A stretch of 64,000 bases of DNA from an uncultured Prevotella sp. (GCA_947177775.1 CAMWVS010000002.1:1-64000), one strand, 5' to 3'; counted from the stretch's first letter, positions 8,349 through 17,242 are shown. The notes: generated by a model not told the origin, from the letters alone. A program made the numbers and translations.

Positions 8349-8828
8349 ATGAAGAAAAGCAAGGGTTTATTCATGATGCTGGTATTGACACTGCTCATCG
8401 TATCATGTGGACAGCAGACCGCGAAAGTTAGCGATGGCAGTAGCATGGAGTCTGGTTTGCCACAGATTGCCTCTGGCGGCATCTATGGATGTTGGCAGCT
8501 TGAAAAATATAATCCGGTTGAATATTCATCCATGTTTTTGGCTAAAGTAAAAAGTGACAAAAGTTGCCAGCTCCGATTTCTTGATACCGGCACATTCTCC
8601 TGCAAGACGGATTGTAATTCCATTTCAGGGGACTTTGCTGTTGATGATTCTCTTTTGTCATTCCAAAATATGGCATGGACGGAAATGGCATGTGACGATA
8701 TGACCATAAAGATTGAGATGAAAATCATCTTGTCGGAAATAAAAAAGTACACAGCGACTTCAGGTTCCCTGTTCCTTAAAAATGGTGATGGAAGGACTTT
8801 GGCCGTGTTTCGCAAAATAGGAAATTAA
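8349..8828 (+). CDS. META-domain lipoprotein
   Basis: A lipoprotein signal peptide (hydrophobic LVLTLLIVSC, lipid-modified Cys about residue 20) begins the 159-residue product. The remainder resembles META/HslJ domains: GIYGCWQLEKYNP, then GTFSCKTDCNSISGDF and NMAWTEMACDD. HslJ-type proteins are linked to stress or antibiotic tolerance in other bacteria, but the role here is unknown. It is the last gene of the zinc-ribbon/AraC/DUF3795 cluster and is followed by a 336-base gap. Confidence 0.8.
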   Translation: MKKSKGLFMMLVLTLLIVSCGQQTAKVSDGSSMESGLPQIASGGIYGCWQLEKYNPVEYSSMFLAKVKSDKSCQLRFLDTGTFSCKTDCNSISGDFAVDDSLLSFQNMAWTEMACDDMTIKIEMKIILSEIKKYTATSGSLFLKNGDGRTLAVFRKIGN

Positions 8829-8934
8829 GCCTCATAGATTGGTGTTTTGATTAAAATGTGTAAAATATGATTAAATAATATGCGTAAAACATAAGGTGTA
8901 GGCAGTCTTAGGATGGATTCTAAGGGAAAAGGGC

Positions 8935-8942
8935 TACCTTTG
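8935..8942 (+). promoter_or_regulatory. Promoter -7 box (TACCTTTG) for the efflux operon, with long leader
   Basis: TACCTTTG fits the -7 consensus. A short CTTAG/CTAAG inverted repeat lies just upstream (8907-8924). The start of transcription would leave a leader of about 215 bases before the MATE start at 9165. That leader shows no convincing gene; the rest of the 8829-9164 gap holds nothing recognisable. Confidence 0.45.
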
Positions 8943-9164
8943 TAGAACTAACATAAAAAGAAAAGTTGTTCAACAATATGAAATGGCAGTTGTGCATATA
9001 GCTACGCTCAACGAATAGCACATCTGATTGCTGTTCAGCAATAGACAGGTTTATATTCTTAAACTTGTCAATTATTGTTTTGTCATTATCCCTTATCAAA
9101 TAATTATAGGATTGTCGCGCTGCGTAAAGCGGCATGGCATATTGTGTCATATTGATTTGAACAA

Positions 9165-10469
9165 ATGAATTATACATATAAGAAAATTTGGCTCATCGCT
9201 TTTCCTGTAATGATGAGCATCCTTATCGAACAACTGATAAACATTACCGATGCCCTGTTTCTCGGGCATGTAGGTGATGTGGAACTTGGCGCATCCGCCC
9301 TTGCCGGGATCTGGTTTTGGGCGATCTATATGCTTGGTCTCGGATTCAGTATGGGGTTGCAAGTGGTAATAGGCCGTCGTAACGGAGAACAGAGGTATGA
9401 GGAAACCGGGAAAGCGTTCATTCAAGGACTGTTCTTCCTGTCGATATTTGCAGTGACCGTCTGCCTGGTATCCAAGGCTCTTTCTCCAATTTTGCTGAAG
9501 CACCTGATAATTTCTGAAGACATCTATCATGCGGTTATCCGTTATTTGGATTGGCGTATGTGGGGATTGCTGTTCTCTTTCCCCTTCCTCGCCTTACGTT
9601 CCTTCTTGGTGGGTATCACAAAGACAAAAGCGTTGAATGTGGCAGCCTTCATGGCTGTATTGGTAAACATCCCGACGAACTGGATTCTGATATTCGGCTT
9701 TGACATGGGAATATCCGGAGCTGCCATCGCATCCTCATTTGCAGAATTGTGTTCACTGGCTATATTGTCCGTATATATGTATCGGCATATTGACAAAAAG
9801 GCGTATGGCTTGTACTGGCGTATTGATGTAAAGATACTGAAAGAGGTATTTTCTGTTTCGATATGGAGCATGTTGCAGTTCTTTACAAGTGTGGCCGCCT
9901 GGTTTGTTTTCTTTCTGGCTATCGAGCGTCTTGGTGAGACAGAATTGGCCGTTTCCAATATTGTAAGGAGTGTTTCCACCCTATTTGCAGTTATTGTCAA
10001 TGCTTTATCGGCAGTTACCGGCTCTTTGGTGAGCAATTTGATTGGAGCTGGTGAAAGGGATGCCGTTTTTCCTCTTTGCCGCAGAATCACCCGTCTGGGA
10101 TATGCAATAGGTATTCCCCTCATTATACTCGCATTGCTTTTCCACAGGTTTGCCATTGGAGCCTATACGGATAGCCCTGACATAGTGCAGGCCGCATGCC
10201 TGCCGTTTGCCGTCATGCTGTTCGACTATTTCCTTGCACTGCCCAGCTATGTCTATCTGAACGCAGTGGTAGGAACCGGGGCGACACGGGCGGTGTTTGT
10301 CTTTCATGTGAGCACTATTATTGTTTATCTGTTGGGGTTATGGGGATTAAGCCGTTGCAATGTAACGCTGGCAACTTATTGGCTGATGGAATACCTGTTT
10401 GTGACATTGCTCGGCATTCAGTCCATCTTTTATCTAAAGAACGACAGAACTAAAAATACGAACTTATGA
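9165..10469 (+). CDS. MATE-family efflux transporter
   Basis: The 434-residue protein has about 12 hydrophobic segments and MATE features in both halves. The N-half has [27 protein letters not shown] and the C-half has [19 protein letters not shown]. It is an inner-membrane antiporter expected to export cationic drugs using H+ or Na+. The gene overlaps the downstream acetyltransferase start by 4 bases (10466-10469), so pump and modifying enzyme are translated together. Substrate cannot be read from sequence. It has its own putative promoter about 220 bases upstream. Confidence 0.92.
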   Translation: MNYTYKKIWLIAFPVMMSILIEQLINITDALFLGHVGDVELGASALAGIWFWAIYMLGLGFSMGLQVVIGRRNGEQRYEETGKAFIQGLFFLSIFAVTVCLVSKALSPILLKHLIISEDIYHAVIRYLDWRMWGLLFSFPFLALRSFLVGITKTKALNVAAFMAVLVNIPTNWILIFGFDMGISGAAIASSFAELCSLAILSVYMYRHIDKKAYGLYWRIDVKILKEVFSVSIWSMLQFFTSVAAWFVFFLAIERLGETELAVSNIVRSVSTLFAVIVNALSAVTGSLVSNLIGAGERDAVFPLCRRITRLGYAIGIPLIILALLFHRFAIGAYTDSPDIVQAACLPFAVMLFDYFLALPSYVYLNAVVGTGATRAVFVFHVSTIIVYLLGLWGLSRCNVTLATYWLMEYLFVTLLGIQSIFYLKNDRTKNTNL

Positions 10470-11083
10470 TGACTAAGATATATCCCCGTACCGGCGACAA
10501 TCAAACCGTCTATCTCAATGCCGTAATCAACGATCCGTCCATTGAGGTCGGCGACTACACCATATACAATGATTTTGTATCAGATCCTCGCCTGTTTGAG
10601 CATAACAACGTGTTGTATCATTACCCCATTAACCATGAACGGCTGATAATAGGCAAGTTTTGCTCTATTGCGTGTGGAGCAAAGTTCCTGTTCAACTGTG
10701 CCAATCATAGACTGAAATCGTTGTCCACTTATACATTCCCGCTGTTCTATGAAGACTGGGAATTGAACAAGGCGGATGTGGCCTCCGCTTGGGACAACAA
10801 AGGCGACATCGTGATTGGCAATGACGTGTGGATAGGCTATGAAGCCGTAATTATGGCTGGTGTCCATATCGGTGACGGAGCTATAATTGGCACAAGAGCG
10901 GTTGTGACGAAAGACGTGCCGCCCTATACTATTGTGGGTGGTGTTCCGGCCAAGGAGATACGAAAGCGGTTCAGTCCTGAAATAATAAAGCGGATGCAGG
11001 CTTTGAAATGGTGGGATTGGTCTGTGGAAGAAATCAAGAACAAGTTACCATACATTATGGATGGCAACTGGAATCAATTATAA
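10466..11083 (+). CDS. Vat/CatB-like xenobiotic acetyltransferase
   Basis: This 205-residue protein has the left-handed beta-helix hexapeptide pattern ([20 protein letters not shown], then [20 protein letters not shown]). It also shows the family-specific [17 protein letters not shown] segment, where the His is the expected catalytic base. The layout and length match streptogramin/chloramphenicol O-acetyltransferases of the Vat/CatB group, which transfer acetyl from acetyl-CoA to a drug hydroxyl. The exact substrate is uncertain; some homologues act on sugars. Coupling to a MATE pump supports a drug-defence role. Confidence 0.85.
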   Translation: MMTKIYPRTGDNQTVYLNAVINDPSIEVGDYTIYNDFVSDPRLFEHNNVLYHYPINHERLIIGKFCSIACGAKFLFNCANHRLKSLSTYTFPLFYEDWELNKADVASAWDNKGDIVIGNDVWIGYEAVIMAGVHIGDGAIIGTRAVVTKDVPPYTIVGGVPAKEIRKRFSPEIIKRMQALKWWDWSVEEIKNKLPYIMDGNWNQL

Positions 11084-11093
11084 ACAGAATGGA

Positions 11094-11137
11094 AACGGCG
11101 TGATTGTTCCCTTTTACCGGGAAACAGTCGCGCCGTT
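11094..11137. terminator. Long hairpin, likely terminator of the efflux operon
   Basis: Bases 11094-11111 (AACGGCGTGATTGTTCCC) pair with 11119-11137 around a short loop, with a few wobble or mismatched positions. The structure lies 11 bases after the acetyltransferase stop. No strong T-run follows, so termination efficiency is uncertain. Confidence 0.6.
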
Positions 11138-11247
11138 CTATCAGTAAAGCATCCTAAGTATGGAAGTAAATACACTCATCCGGAAGCTCTTTATTTTTTT
11201 TTACAGGAAAAGAGTTTTCCCGGCAGTCCGTTAATCGTAATGCAGGA

Positions 11248-11976
11248 TTGGACTACCTGCGCCAACTGTTGCTGGAAGCGCACAGGGAGTATCAGAACTA
11301 TGTGGTCACAGGTGTAATGACACCGAGGGTGTTCGCAATGCAGTTCCTCGACGGTCATCATTACACCGATGAAAAGGATGCGGCCGGCAACAACATTCAC
11401 CGCAAGGCAATGGGAGCCATCGGCATCCTCTTGCAGGAAAGGTCTGATCTTGTAAAACGGTTCTTTTCCGAACCTTTCTTGGATGCCTCGGACATAGATA
11501 AGATGATAGTCCTTGTTTATACCGAAAGTCGTGATGACGAAAATCCCGATCATGTGACATTCAAAACGACATATATCGGACAAGTGCCGGAACTGAAGCT
11601 GTCCTGTGTAATCAGAGCCGAAGATATGCCATTGCTTGCCGACTGTGCCAATGGTGCCGGTTTCTTCCAGAAGAAAGTCTCGGTGCAGGAGATGAACGAC
11701 CTTATGAGCGGTACGCTGGACATGCCGTTGGTTGCGGGAAATCTCATGTGCATTTCCTATTTCTTCGACTGTCTCAGTGCCATGAACCTGATTAACCACC
11801 GTTGGCAGACAGTCCTCGGACGTAGCGGTTCCATTCTGCTGCAAGGAAAGAACAAGCCCCAGTCACGTTCAAATTACTCTTCCGCACTAAGCCGTGCAAG
11901 GAGTAACGGCATATTCACCCATAAGGATGACATAGACATCCTTATGAAGCATATCCGTGAGAAATATGTCCAATAA
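11248..11976 (+). CDS. Conserved element protein of unknown function, 5' end frameshifted
   Basis: The 242-residue frame (DYLRQLLLEAHREYQNYVVTG onward) resembles a conserved protein found next to excisionase genes in Bacteroidales elements; no domain is recognised and the function is unknown. It can only start at TTG 11248 in this frame. However, an ATG at 11160 begins a 24-codon frame that would join it smoothly if the T9 run at 11194-11202 were T8, giving an N-terminus MEVNTLIRKLFIFF followed by TGKEFSRQSVNRNAGLDYL. The natural protein is therefore probably about 271 residues. The present sequence carries a +1 slip, a sequencing error or a slippage site. Confidence 0.65.
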   Translation: MDYLRQLLLEAHREYQNYVVTGVMTPRVFAMQFLDGHHYTDEKDAAGNNIHRKAMGAIGILLQERSDLVKRFFSEPFLDASDIDKMIVLVYTESRDDENPDHVTFKTTYIGQVPELKLSCVIRAEDMPLLADCANGAGFFQKKVSVQEMNDLMSGTLDMPLVAGNLMCISYFFDCLSAMNLINHRWQTVLGRSGSILLQGKNKPQSRSNYSSALSRARSNGIFTHKDDIDILMKHIREKYVQ

Positions 11977-12001
11977 ACGGTCAAATCTTTAAGTGATAGT
12001 G

Positions 12002-12040
12002 ATATTTTGAGTGAGACTTTGCAAGTGTCATTCAAAATAT
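12002..12040. promoter_or_regulatory. Inverted repeat upstream of the excisionase-type genes
   Basis: ATATTTTGAGTGA (12002-12014) and TCATTCAAAATAT (12028-12040) pair at 12 of 13 positions around a 13-base centre. The site is about 100 bases before the HTH gene at 12138, so it may be an operator for the excisionase genes or a terminator for the gene before. Confidence 0.45.
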
Positions 12041-12137
12041 TGCTTTCAATACCCGTTTGTATTGTTCCTTTGCAGTCGAAAGCTTTCAACACGTGGGGCG
12101 ACGGCTCTGAATGTAGAATCAAAAAAGCAAAGAAACA

Positions 12138-12476
12138 ATGAATGAACAACAGCAAACTGTCACTGACTCCCAATGGGGAGAACGGTGTTCCGTCAAGCTC
12201 GACAAATTGTTGTCGCGTGTTGACCAGCTCATAGGGATGCTTTTCCATCTGAAGGGTACGTTTACGGTAGAGGATGCAGCCTTGTATCTTGGCATCACCC
12301 CGAGCCACCTGTACAAACTGGTGCGCAAATATGACATCCCTCACAGCCGTCCGACCAACGGACGCATTTTCTTCAATAAGGAAGATCTTGACAGATGGGT
12401 GAAGTCCCGCATGGACATCGAGACTGAAACAGCCCTCATCAATGAGACAGAACCACAACATGAGTGCTATTATTAA
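12138..12476 (+). CDS. Excisionase-family HTH protein
   Basis: This 112-residue protein has an N-terminal helical segment (KLDKLLSRVDQLIGML) followed by a MerR/excisionase-type winged HTH. The HTH reads GTFTVEDAALYLGITPSHLYKLVRK, with wing PTNGRIFFNKEDLDRWVKS. Proteins of this type direct excision or regulate element transfer genes in Bacteroidales mobile elements. It is followed after 9 bases by a second HTH protein with a related domain layout. Direct DNA binding is inferred from the fold. Confidence 0.85.
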   Translation: MNEQQQTVTDSQWGERCSVKLDKLLSRVDQLIGMLFHLKGTFTVEDAALYLGITPSHLYKLVRKYDIPHSRPTNGRIFFNKEDLDRWVKSRMDIETETALINETEPQHECYY

Positions 12477-12485
12477 AGGGAGGAA

Positions 12486-12944
12486 ATGGTTATGACATCA
12501 GAATTTATAGCCACCCTCCAACGGGTGGAAAACGTAAGCCATCTGCTCTCCAAAATGGGAGAAAGCACTGTTGACGAGGCGGTACAGCGTATCGAGTCCA
12601 TCTGCGCGTTCATGGAGCGTTATGGCGACCTCGGTGAAATATTCGAGCATTTCAAGGAACTTGAGTCAAAGCTCTTCATGTGCCGTGAGATGCTTACCGT
12701 TGAAGAAGCGGCGGAATATATCGGGGTATCAAAAAGTCAGATATATCTTATGACTTCCAACAGGGAGATAACCCATTTCAAGCCCCGTGGCAAGTTCATC
12801 TATATCGAGCGTAAGGAACTCGATGACGTGCTTCGCCGCAATGTCATCTACTCCAAACATGAGATGAACCGCAGGGCGGCAGCCGAAACCATGGCGGATT
12901 TATCCAAAGGGAACCGCAAAGCCAAGAAAGGAACCGGGAAATGA
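12486..12944 (+). CDS. Second excisionase-family HTH protein
   Basis: The 152-residue product has an N-terminal helical region (RVENVSHLLSKMGES and FEHFKELESKLFM). An excisionase-type HTH follows (EMLTVEEAAEYIGVSKSQIYLM, wing FKPRGKFIYIERKELDDVL) and then a basic C-terminal tail (GNRKAKKGTGK). It overlaps the ATPase gene by 4 bases, so expression is coupled to the replication-type genes. It probably works with the preceding HTH protein in excision or copy control. Confidence 0.85.
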   Translation: MVMTSEFIATLQRVENVSHLLSKMGESTVDEAVQRIESICAFMERYGDLGEIFEHFKELESKLFMCREMLTVEEAAEYIGVSKSQIYLMTSNREITHFKPRGKFIYIERKELDDVLRRNVIYSKHEMNRRAAAETMADLSKGNRKAKKGTGK

Positions 12945-14044
12945 AGATAGAAGAAATACCATTCGACAGGATATTTCCGGCAAAGCAGGAGCTGACACCA
13001 CAGGAAAAAGCCAACCGGGATAAGTTCAAGAAATTCCTTGAATACGTCCGCATCCGTGCCACAGACCGTTATGTCTTTCCTCCGGAGATACTGACGGTCG
13101 ATGAGATCACGGTGGCTACAGTGGGTAATTTCAGTGCGTCCGTAGGCAAGCCGAAATCAAGAAAGACATTCAATGTGAGTGCGATAGTCGCTGCATTGAT
13201 TTCAGGGAAAGAAGTGCTGCATTATCGTGCCAAACTGCCAGAAGGCAAGACAAAGGTGCTGTATATAGATACAGAGCAAAGTCGCGTGCATTGCTTCAAG
13301 GTGCTTCACCGCATACTCAAAATGTCCGGACTGCCCTCCGACTGTGAGGTGTCGTCATTGGATTTCCTTATGCTCAGGGAGTTCACGCCACAGCAACGCC
13401 GCAACATCATAGACTCCGCTCTGGAAGTTGATGATAAGATTGGTTTTGTTGTTATCGACGGCATCCGCGACCTTATCAATGACATCAACTCTCCCGGAGA
13501 GTCCGTTGAGATAATCAACGACCTCATGCGGTGGACCAACATGTACAATATCCACATCCATACTGTCCTGCACCTTAACAAGAGCGATGACAATACGAGA
13601 GGCCACATCGGTACAGAACTGAACAACAAGGCGGAGACCGTGATGAAAATCATCAAAAGCGAGATAAATCCTGATGTGAGCGAAGTCCGTCCGATGATTA
13701 CCAGGGAAAAGGAGTTCTCAAACTTTGCCTTCCGTATCAATGAAGACGGTTTGCCGGAGGATATACCGGGATTCAGCAGCGATGAAGAGGAACGGGTGAC
13801 ATTCGAGAATATCACCGTATCGCAGCACAAGGAGATTCTTGACAAGGTATTTGCCGAAGGTCCGGTCAAAGGTTACAATACGTTGGTCGGCAAATTGCGG
13901 GAAATGTATGCGGAAACCGGCTATAGGCGTGGACGTACCTCGTTTGTGATGTGGTTGAAGCATCTTATGTCAAAGGGCATCATCGTCAAGGATAGCCGTG
14001 AATACAGATATGAGCAGAACAAATTAACGGAGTTAAGAAATTGA
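12941..14044 (+). CDS. RepA-like AAA ATPase
   Basis: The 367-residue protein resembles RepA/DnaB-like hexameric ATPases (AAA_25) of mobile elements. A variant P-loop VGKPKSRKT lies near residues 67-76. An acidic strand KVLYIDTEQSR follows, then a Walker B strand IGFVVIDGIRDLIND (about 166-180) and sensor-like IHIHTVLHLNKSDDNTRGHIG. The C-terminal part (about 290-365) looks like a winged helix. It is likely to remodel or open DNA for replication of the excised element. The stop overlaps the primase start region, so both are in one operon with the two HTH genes. Confidence 0.85.
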   Translation: MKIEEIPFDRIFPAKQELTPQEKANRDKFKKFLEYVRIRATDRYVFPPEILTVDEITVATVGNFSASVGKPKSRKTFNVSAIVAALISGKEVLHYRAKLPEGKTKVLYIDTEQSRVHCFKVLHRILKMSGLPSDCEVSSLDFLMLREFTPQQRRNIIDSALEVDDKIGFVVIDGIRDLINDINSPGESVEIINDLMRWTNMYNIHIHTVLHLNKSDDNTRGHIGTELNNKAETVMKIIKSEINPDVSEVRPMITREKEFSNFAFRINEDGLPEDIPGFSSDEEERVTFENITVSQHKEILDKVFAEGPVKGYNTLVGKLREMYAETGYRRGRTSFVMWLKHLMSKGIIVKDSREYRYEQNKLTELRN

Positions 14045-14046
14045 AC

Positions 14047-14934
14047 ATGGCAGTGAATTTCGGAGAAATCAAGCGAATCGACATCATCGGTTATCTTGAA
14101 AAGATAGGCATACGCCCTGTACGCAATTATCAGACATACGTGCTTTACCATGCCCCGTACAGGGAGGACCGGCATCCGTCGTTCAAGGTCAGCCGTAAGA
14201 AGAACCGCTGGTACGATCTCGCTACAATGCAGAGCGGTGACATCATAGACCTTGGCAAGATGATGTATAATACCAACGACATCATGGAGGTAATCCGGCA
14301 TATCCAGAACTACACCACGGCGGAGCTTGTCATCAGGGAGCGGATACCGTCTGAATTGCAGGATGAACGAGCCGGCACATTTCGGGATGTGACGGTAAAG
14401 CCGCTTACCAATGACAAACTTCTGTCCTATATTGATTCCAGAGGCATAGACAGTTCAGTTGCCGTGGAGTTTTGTAGAGAAATTCATTTCTCGCTTGGCC
14501 ATCGGCACTATTATGGTATAGGTTTCGGGAATGTCCTGGGCGGCTATGAGGTGAGAAATCCGTTCTTCAAAGGAACTGTCGGGCAAAAGGATGTGTCGCT
14601 CATACAAATGGGCAATGGCAATGAACTGTGTACCATATTTGAAGGGTTTATGGACTTTCTGTCTTATATGACCTTATGCCGCCGTTCGGATTTCACACCC
14701 TTTGCCGAGACAATGGATTTTGTGGTGTTGAACTCCGTTTCCAATCTCCGCAAGGCGATGAAATGGCTTGCCCCTTATCCGACTGTCACCTGCTGTCTTG
14801 ACAATGACGATGCCGGGCGCAGAGCTGTGGATACTCTCAACGAAACTCGTGACGGAATACATGACGCTTCGGGAGTCTATAAGGGCTACAAAGACCTTAA
14901 CGACTTTCTTCGTGGCAAGCGTTTTTGTCCCTGA
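14047..14934 (+). CDS. Toprim-domain DNA primase
   Basis: The protein has an N-terminal CHC2-like DNA-binding segment with YVLYHAPYREDRHPSFKV and NRWYDLATMQSGDIIDLG, although the zinc Cys residues are largely replaced. A Toprim domain follows (CTIFEGFMDFLSYM with the conserved Glu; VTCCLDNDDAGRRAVD with the acidic DxD). It should make primers for replication or for copying the transferred strand. The ATG at 14047 was chosen over an in-frame TTG at 14041; either begins next to the ATPase stop. In related elements a relaxase gene often follows; here there is none. Confidence 0.88.
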   Translation: MAVNFGEIKRIDIIGYLEKIGIRPVRNYQTYVLYHAPYREDRHPSFKVSRKKNRWYDLATMQSGDIIDLGKMMYNTNDIMEVIRHIQNYTTAELVIRERIPSELQDERAGTFRDVTVKPLTNDKLLSYIDSRGIDSSVAVEFCREIHFSLGHRHYYGIGFGNVLGGYEVRNPFFKGTVGQKDVSLIQMGNGNELCTIFEGFMDFLSYMTLCRRSDFTPFAETMDFVVLNSVSNLRKAMKWLAPYPTVTCCLDNDDAGRRAVDTLNETRDGIHDASGVYKGYKDLNDFLRGKRFCP

Positions 14935-15162
14935 CTTTTATTCTCAATACAGATACAACGATTCCCTGTTTTACTTTTCCACCAGAAAAATAAGACAGGG
15001 AATTTTATGTTTATAGAATTGACTTCAGGACAATTTGGGGTAAAGTTTGGGGCAATTGAGATTGGAAACTATGGGGAACCGCATCAGTTCTCCAAATTCT
15101 GCCGCAATCAAAATTATCGCACACCAATACGAATCATACCAATACACCCAATCCGGTTTTTT

Positions 15163-15228
15163 ACTTGGGTAGCGCTTAGGTGGTACTTGGGTGGTACTTA
15201 GGTGGTGCTTAGGTGGTGCTTAGGTGGT
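15163..15228 (+). repeat. Six 11-bp tandem repeats (iteron-like)
   Basis: The unit GCTTAGGTGGT and close variants (ACTTGGGTGGT, ACTTAGGTGGT) occur six times head to tail from 15163. The block lies downstream of the RepA-like and primase genes, in a 583-base region with no gene. Confidence 0.8.
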
Positions 15229-15349
15229 GCTTTTCCAACCACTACCCTTGTATAACGAAATACGACCCATCAACCCCGCTGTCGGCATGAAATTCATGCG
15301 GATTTACAAACAGGAACGGACACATAGTATCCATTATTTTGTTATTGCT

Positions 15350-15382
15350 GGGTAACTGTTGGGGAGCTGTCGGGTAACTGTT
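15350..15382 (+). repeat. Second 11-bp repeat block
   Basis: GGGTAACTGTT, GGGGAGCTGTC and GGGTAACTGTT are adjacent 11-base units. Near-repeats beginning GTCGGCATGAAATTC (15281) and GTCAGCATGAATTTC (15432) flank the block. Together with 15163-15228 this fills most of the gene-free region and looks origin-like. Confidence 0.6.
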
Positions 15383-15517
15383 GGCTTGCCCCACAGTTTC
15401 AGTATAAGGAATACATTCATATAAGTCCGTTGTCAGCATGAATTTCAAAGTCGGGATTCACATACTACAAGAAATAAGTCTGTCAGTGTCATAGTAGTCA
15501 TCCGTCTCTATCGGTTA

Positions 15518-16936
15518 TTATTCTATGATTTCCCAATAACCCTTTCTATTAGTTCCGACACGGCGTATAGACCCTGATTCTTTCAAAAACTGGATGTAAT
15601 ATTTGACCATGCGTTCAGAGAATCCTGATTCTTTTGATAATTGTGGGATAGTTCCCCCGGGAAACAAACGGAGCACTTTCAAGAATTTTTCGATGCTATC
15701 TGAGTTTGGGGCAGTTTGGGGCAGTTTGGGGCAGTTTGGGGCAATTTGGGGCAATGATTCCGTTGCCCCATTCTCGATACCGTAGTTCAGATTATAGAGC
15801 GTCAGCGTAAAATCATAACTGTCGGAATAGAATTTCGGATGCAGTTCTTCCCGATAGTTGGTTTGCAGGCTATAATCCTGACAGATTTTCTTGAAACCGC
15901 TGCCCCGGCGTTCCATATATTTGAGGCGGCTGAAAATGTCTGCAAGCACAGGGTTACGGCGGCGCGACTTAATGCTCATGATGTCACAATCCTGAACAGG
16001 TTTGTTTTCGTACATTCCTCCGGGAGAGGAAATCTCTATGCGGTTGTCGAAGATGTCAATATGTACCTCGCCGCCGATTTCAATGTAAGACCTGTGTATG
16101 AGAGCGTTTACCAATCCCTCAAGGATGCTCTCTTCAGGATATCCGGGTAATTCCACACGCCCATCCGGGGTCTTGTACCACATCTTTTTTGAATTGCGGC
16201 GGCAGAAATCCAGTCCTTCCTGTAACAAAATGACAAGGCTACCTGAAACTTCCGTATCATCGAGGGCATCCATTATGCCGTGTGCCTGGTCGAGGCCGTT
16301 CCAACGGGTACAGAATATCCGAGAATGTCTGACAGGGCTTTCGTCTGCCAGCAACGCACCAGCGTTGGTCAACCGTCCGTCCGCGTTCACGATACCCCAT
16401 GATTCGTAATCGTCATCAGTAAACTCCTTACCCGTCCTGGCATGGAAAACGGAACGCAGTTTTGTGAATGCGTAATTCTCAAACTTATAGCCCGACAACA
16501 AACTGTCATACGACTGGTGGGAACCACGTAATACCAGCTCCCTGAGCATATTGGCAGTCGCCGGAACACTCTCATTACCGATACGGCAGAATGCAATCTG
16601 CTGTCCGTCGCCCATATAATAATATGGGGTTATGGTTCCCGGTTCGATACGGACAATCATCAGTGTCTTTCCGTCCACCTTCTCGAATGAGAGCGAGAAT
16701 TCCGGTACCGGATCAAGTTTTGACTTGACTATTTCGCTGAATTTCTCGGAAACGTATTGCGGATCTTCCAATCCAATCACAGTATCATCATCGGCCACGC
16801 CAAAAATCAGAGAACCTCCCCGCCCGTTTGCGAAGGCGGAAACGCTCTTGCACCAGCTTTTCGGCTTGTTTACCTCAAGCTGCTGTTTCTTGTCGTAATC
16901 GGTAGTCTCTCCGATTATATGTACGAGGTCTATCAT
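15518..16936 (-). CDS. AlbA_2/Schlafen-type ATP-binding transcriptional regulator
   Basis: The 472-residue protein starts with an AlbA_2 (Schlafen AAA_4) domain: SVSAFANGRGGSLIFGVADD and GNESVPATANMLRELVLRG. A HATPase_c_4-like region follows (about 260-370; LEGLVNALIHRSY, FDNRIEISSPGG, NPVLADIFSRLKYMERRGSG), as in RecG-like regulators. Residues about 395-411 are encoded by 10-bp tandem repeats (PQIAPNCPKLPQTAPN), and residues about 412-472 form a winged helix (IPQLSKESGFSERMVKYYIQFL). Loss or gain of one repeat would shift the frame and remove the winged helix. The gene points away from the tra operon and has its own promoter box. Confidence 0.85.
   Translation of the reverse strand: MIDLVHIIGETTDYDKKQQLEVNKPKSWCKSVSAFANGRGGSLIFGVADDDTVIGLEDPQYVSEKFSEIVKSKLDPVPEFSLSFEKVDGKTLMIVRIEPGTITPYYYMGDGQQIAFCRIGNESVPATANMLRELVLRGSHQSYDSLLSGYKFENYAFTKLRSVFHARTGKEFTDDDYESWGIVNADGRLTNAGALLADESPVRHSRIFCTRWNGLDQAHGIMDALDDTEVSGSLVILLQEGLDFCRRNSKKMWYKTPDGRVELPGYPEESILEGLVNALIHRSYIEIGGEVHIDIFDNRIEISSPGGMYENKPVQDCDIMSIKSRRRNPVLADIFSRLKYMERRGSGFKKICQDYSLQTNYREELHPKFYSDSYDFTLTLYNLNYGIENGATESLPQIAPNCPKLPQTAPNSDSIEKFLKVLRLFPGGTIPQLSKESGFSERMVKYYIQFLKESGSIRRVGTNRKGYWEIIE
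15703..15752 (-). repeat. Five 10-bp tandem repeats inside the AlbA_2 gene
   Basis: Four copies of AGTTTGGGGC and one AATTTGGGGC (plus strand) lie head to tail inside the coding region. As 10 is not a multiple of 3, copy-number change alters the reading frame. Related sequence (AATTTGGGGTAAAGTTTGGG) also occurs at about 15030-15050, outside the gene. Confidence 0.9.
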
Positions 16937-16958
16937 CTTTTAATTGAGAATTTGGTTG

Positions 16959-16966
16959 CAAAGTTA
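16959..16966 (-). promoter_or_regulatory. Promoter -7 box (TAACTTTG) for the AlbA_2 gene
   Basis: Minus-strand TAACTTTG matches the consensus exactly, 22 bases before the ATG. A TTTG-like element is present upstream but at non-standard spacing. Confidence 0.55.
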
Positions 16967-17197
16967 GCAAAAATAATCCACAAAATCTTGATTTACAGAA
17001 TAAAATTGATGAAAATGGCTAAATTAAGCAACGATACATTTGTTTTGATCCCCATTTAGAAACTATTTTGGAGATAGAATCTGTGATAAAATAAATTATC
17101 GCCAAATATTTAACTGAAAAATATCACTCTTTATAAAAAACGGAATATTTGACAAAAGCGGACAAACAAGGGCTGTATTCACGGCATTTTCTCTATT

Positions 17198-17242
17198 GTT
17201 TTACTTTAGCGCATCCTATATGCGCCCGGAATAAAGTAAAAC
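17198..17242. repeat. Nested perfect inverted repeat upstream of the tra operon
   Basis: GTTTTACTTTA (17198-17208) and TAAAGTAAAAC (17232-17242) are perfect complements. They enclose GCGCAT (17209-17214) and ATGCGC (17220-17225), so a long cruciform or hairpin is possible. The 16937-17482 gap holds no gene; this is its main structure. A role as tra operator, terminator or transfer-origin element is inference. Confidence 0.75.

Noticed and set aside
8943..9164. Small ORFs in the MATE leader
   Set aside because: The frames are about 10 codons with no supporting hairpin or Shine-Dalgarno pattern; nothing distinguishes them from chance.
11191..11844. Minus-strand open frame of 217 codons
   Set aside because: It is antisense to the conserved element protein at 11248-11976, and its composition is that of a reversed coding frame.
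15163..15382. CRISPR array
   Set aside because: Units are 11 bp and adjacent without spacers; no cas genes are present.
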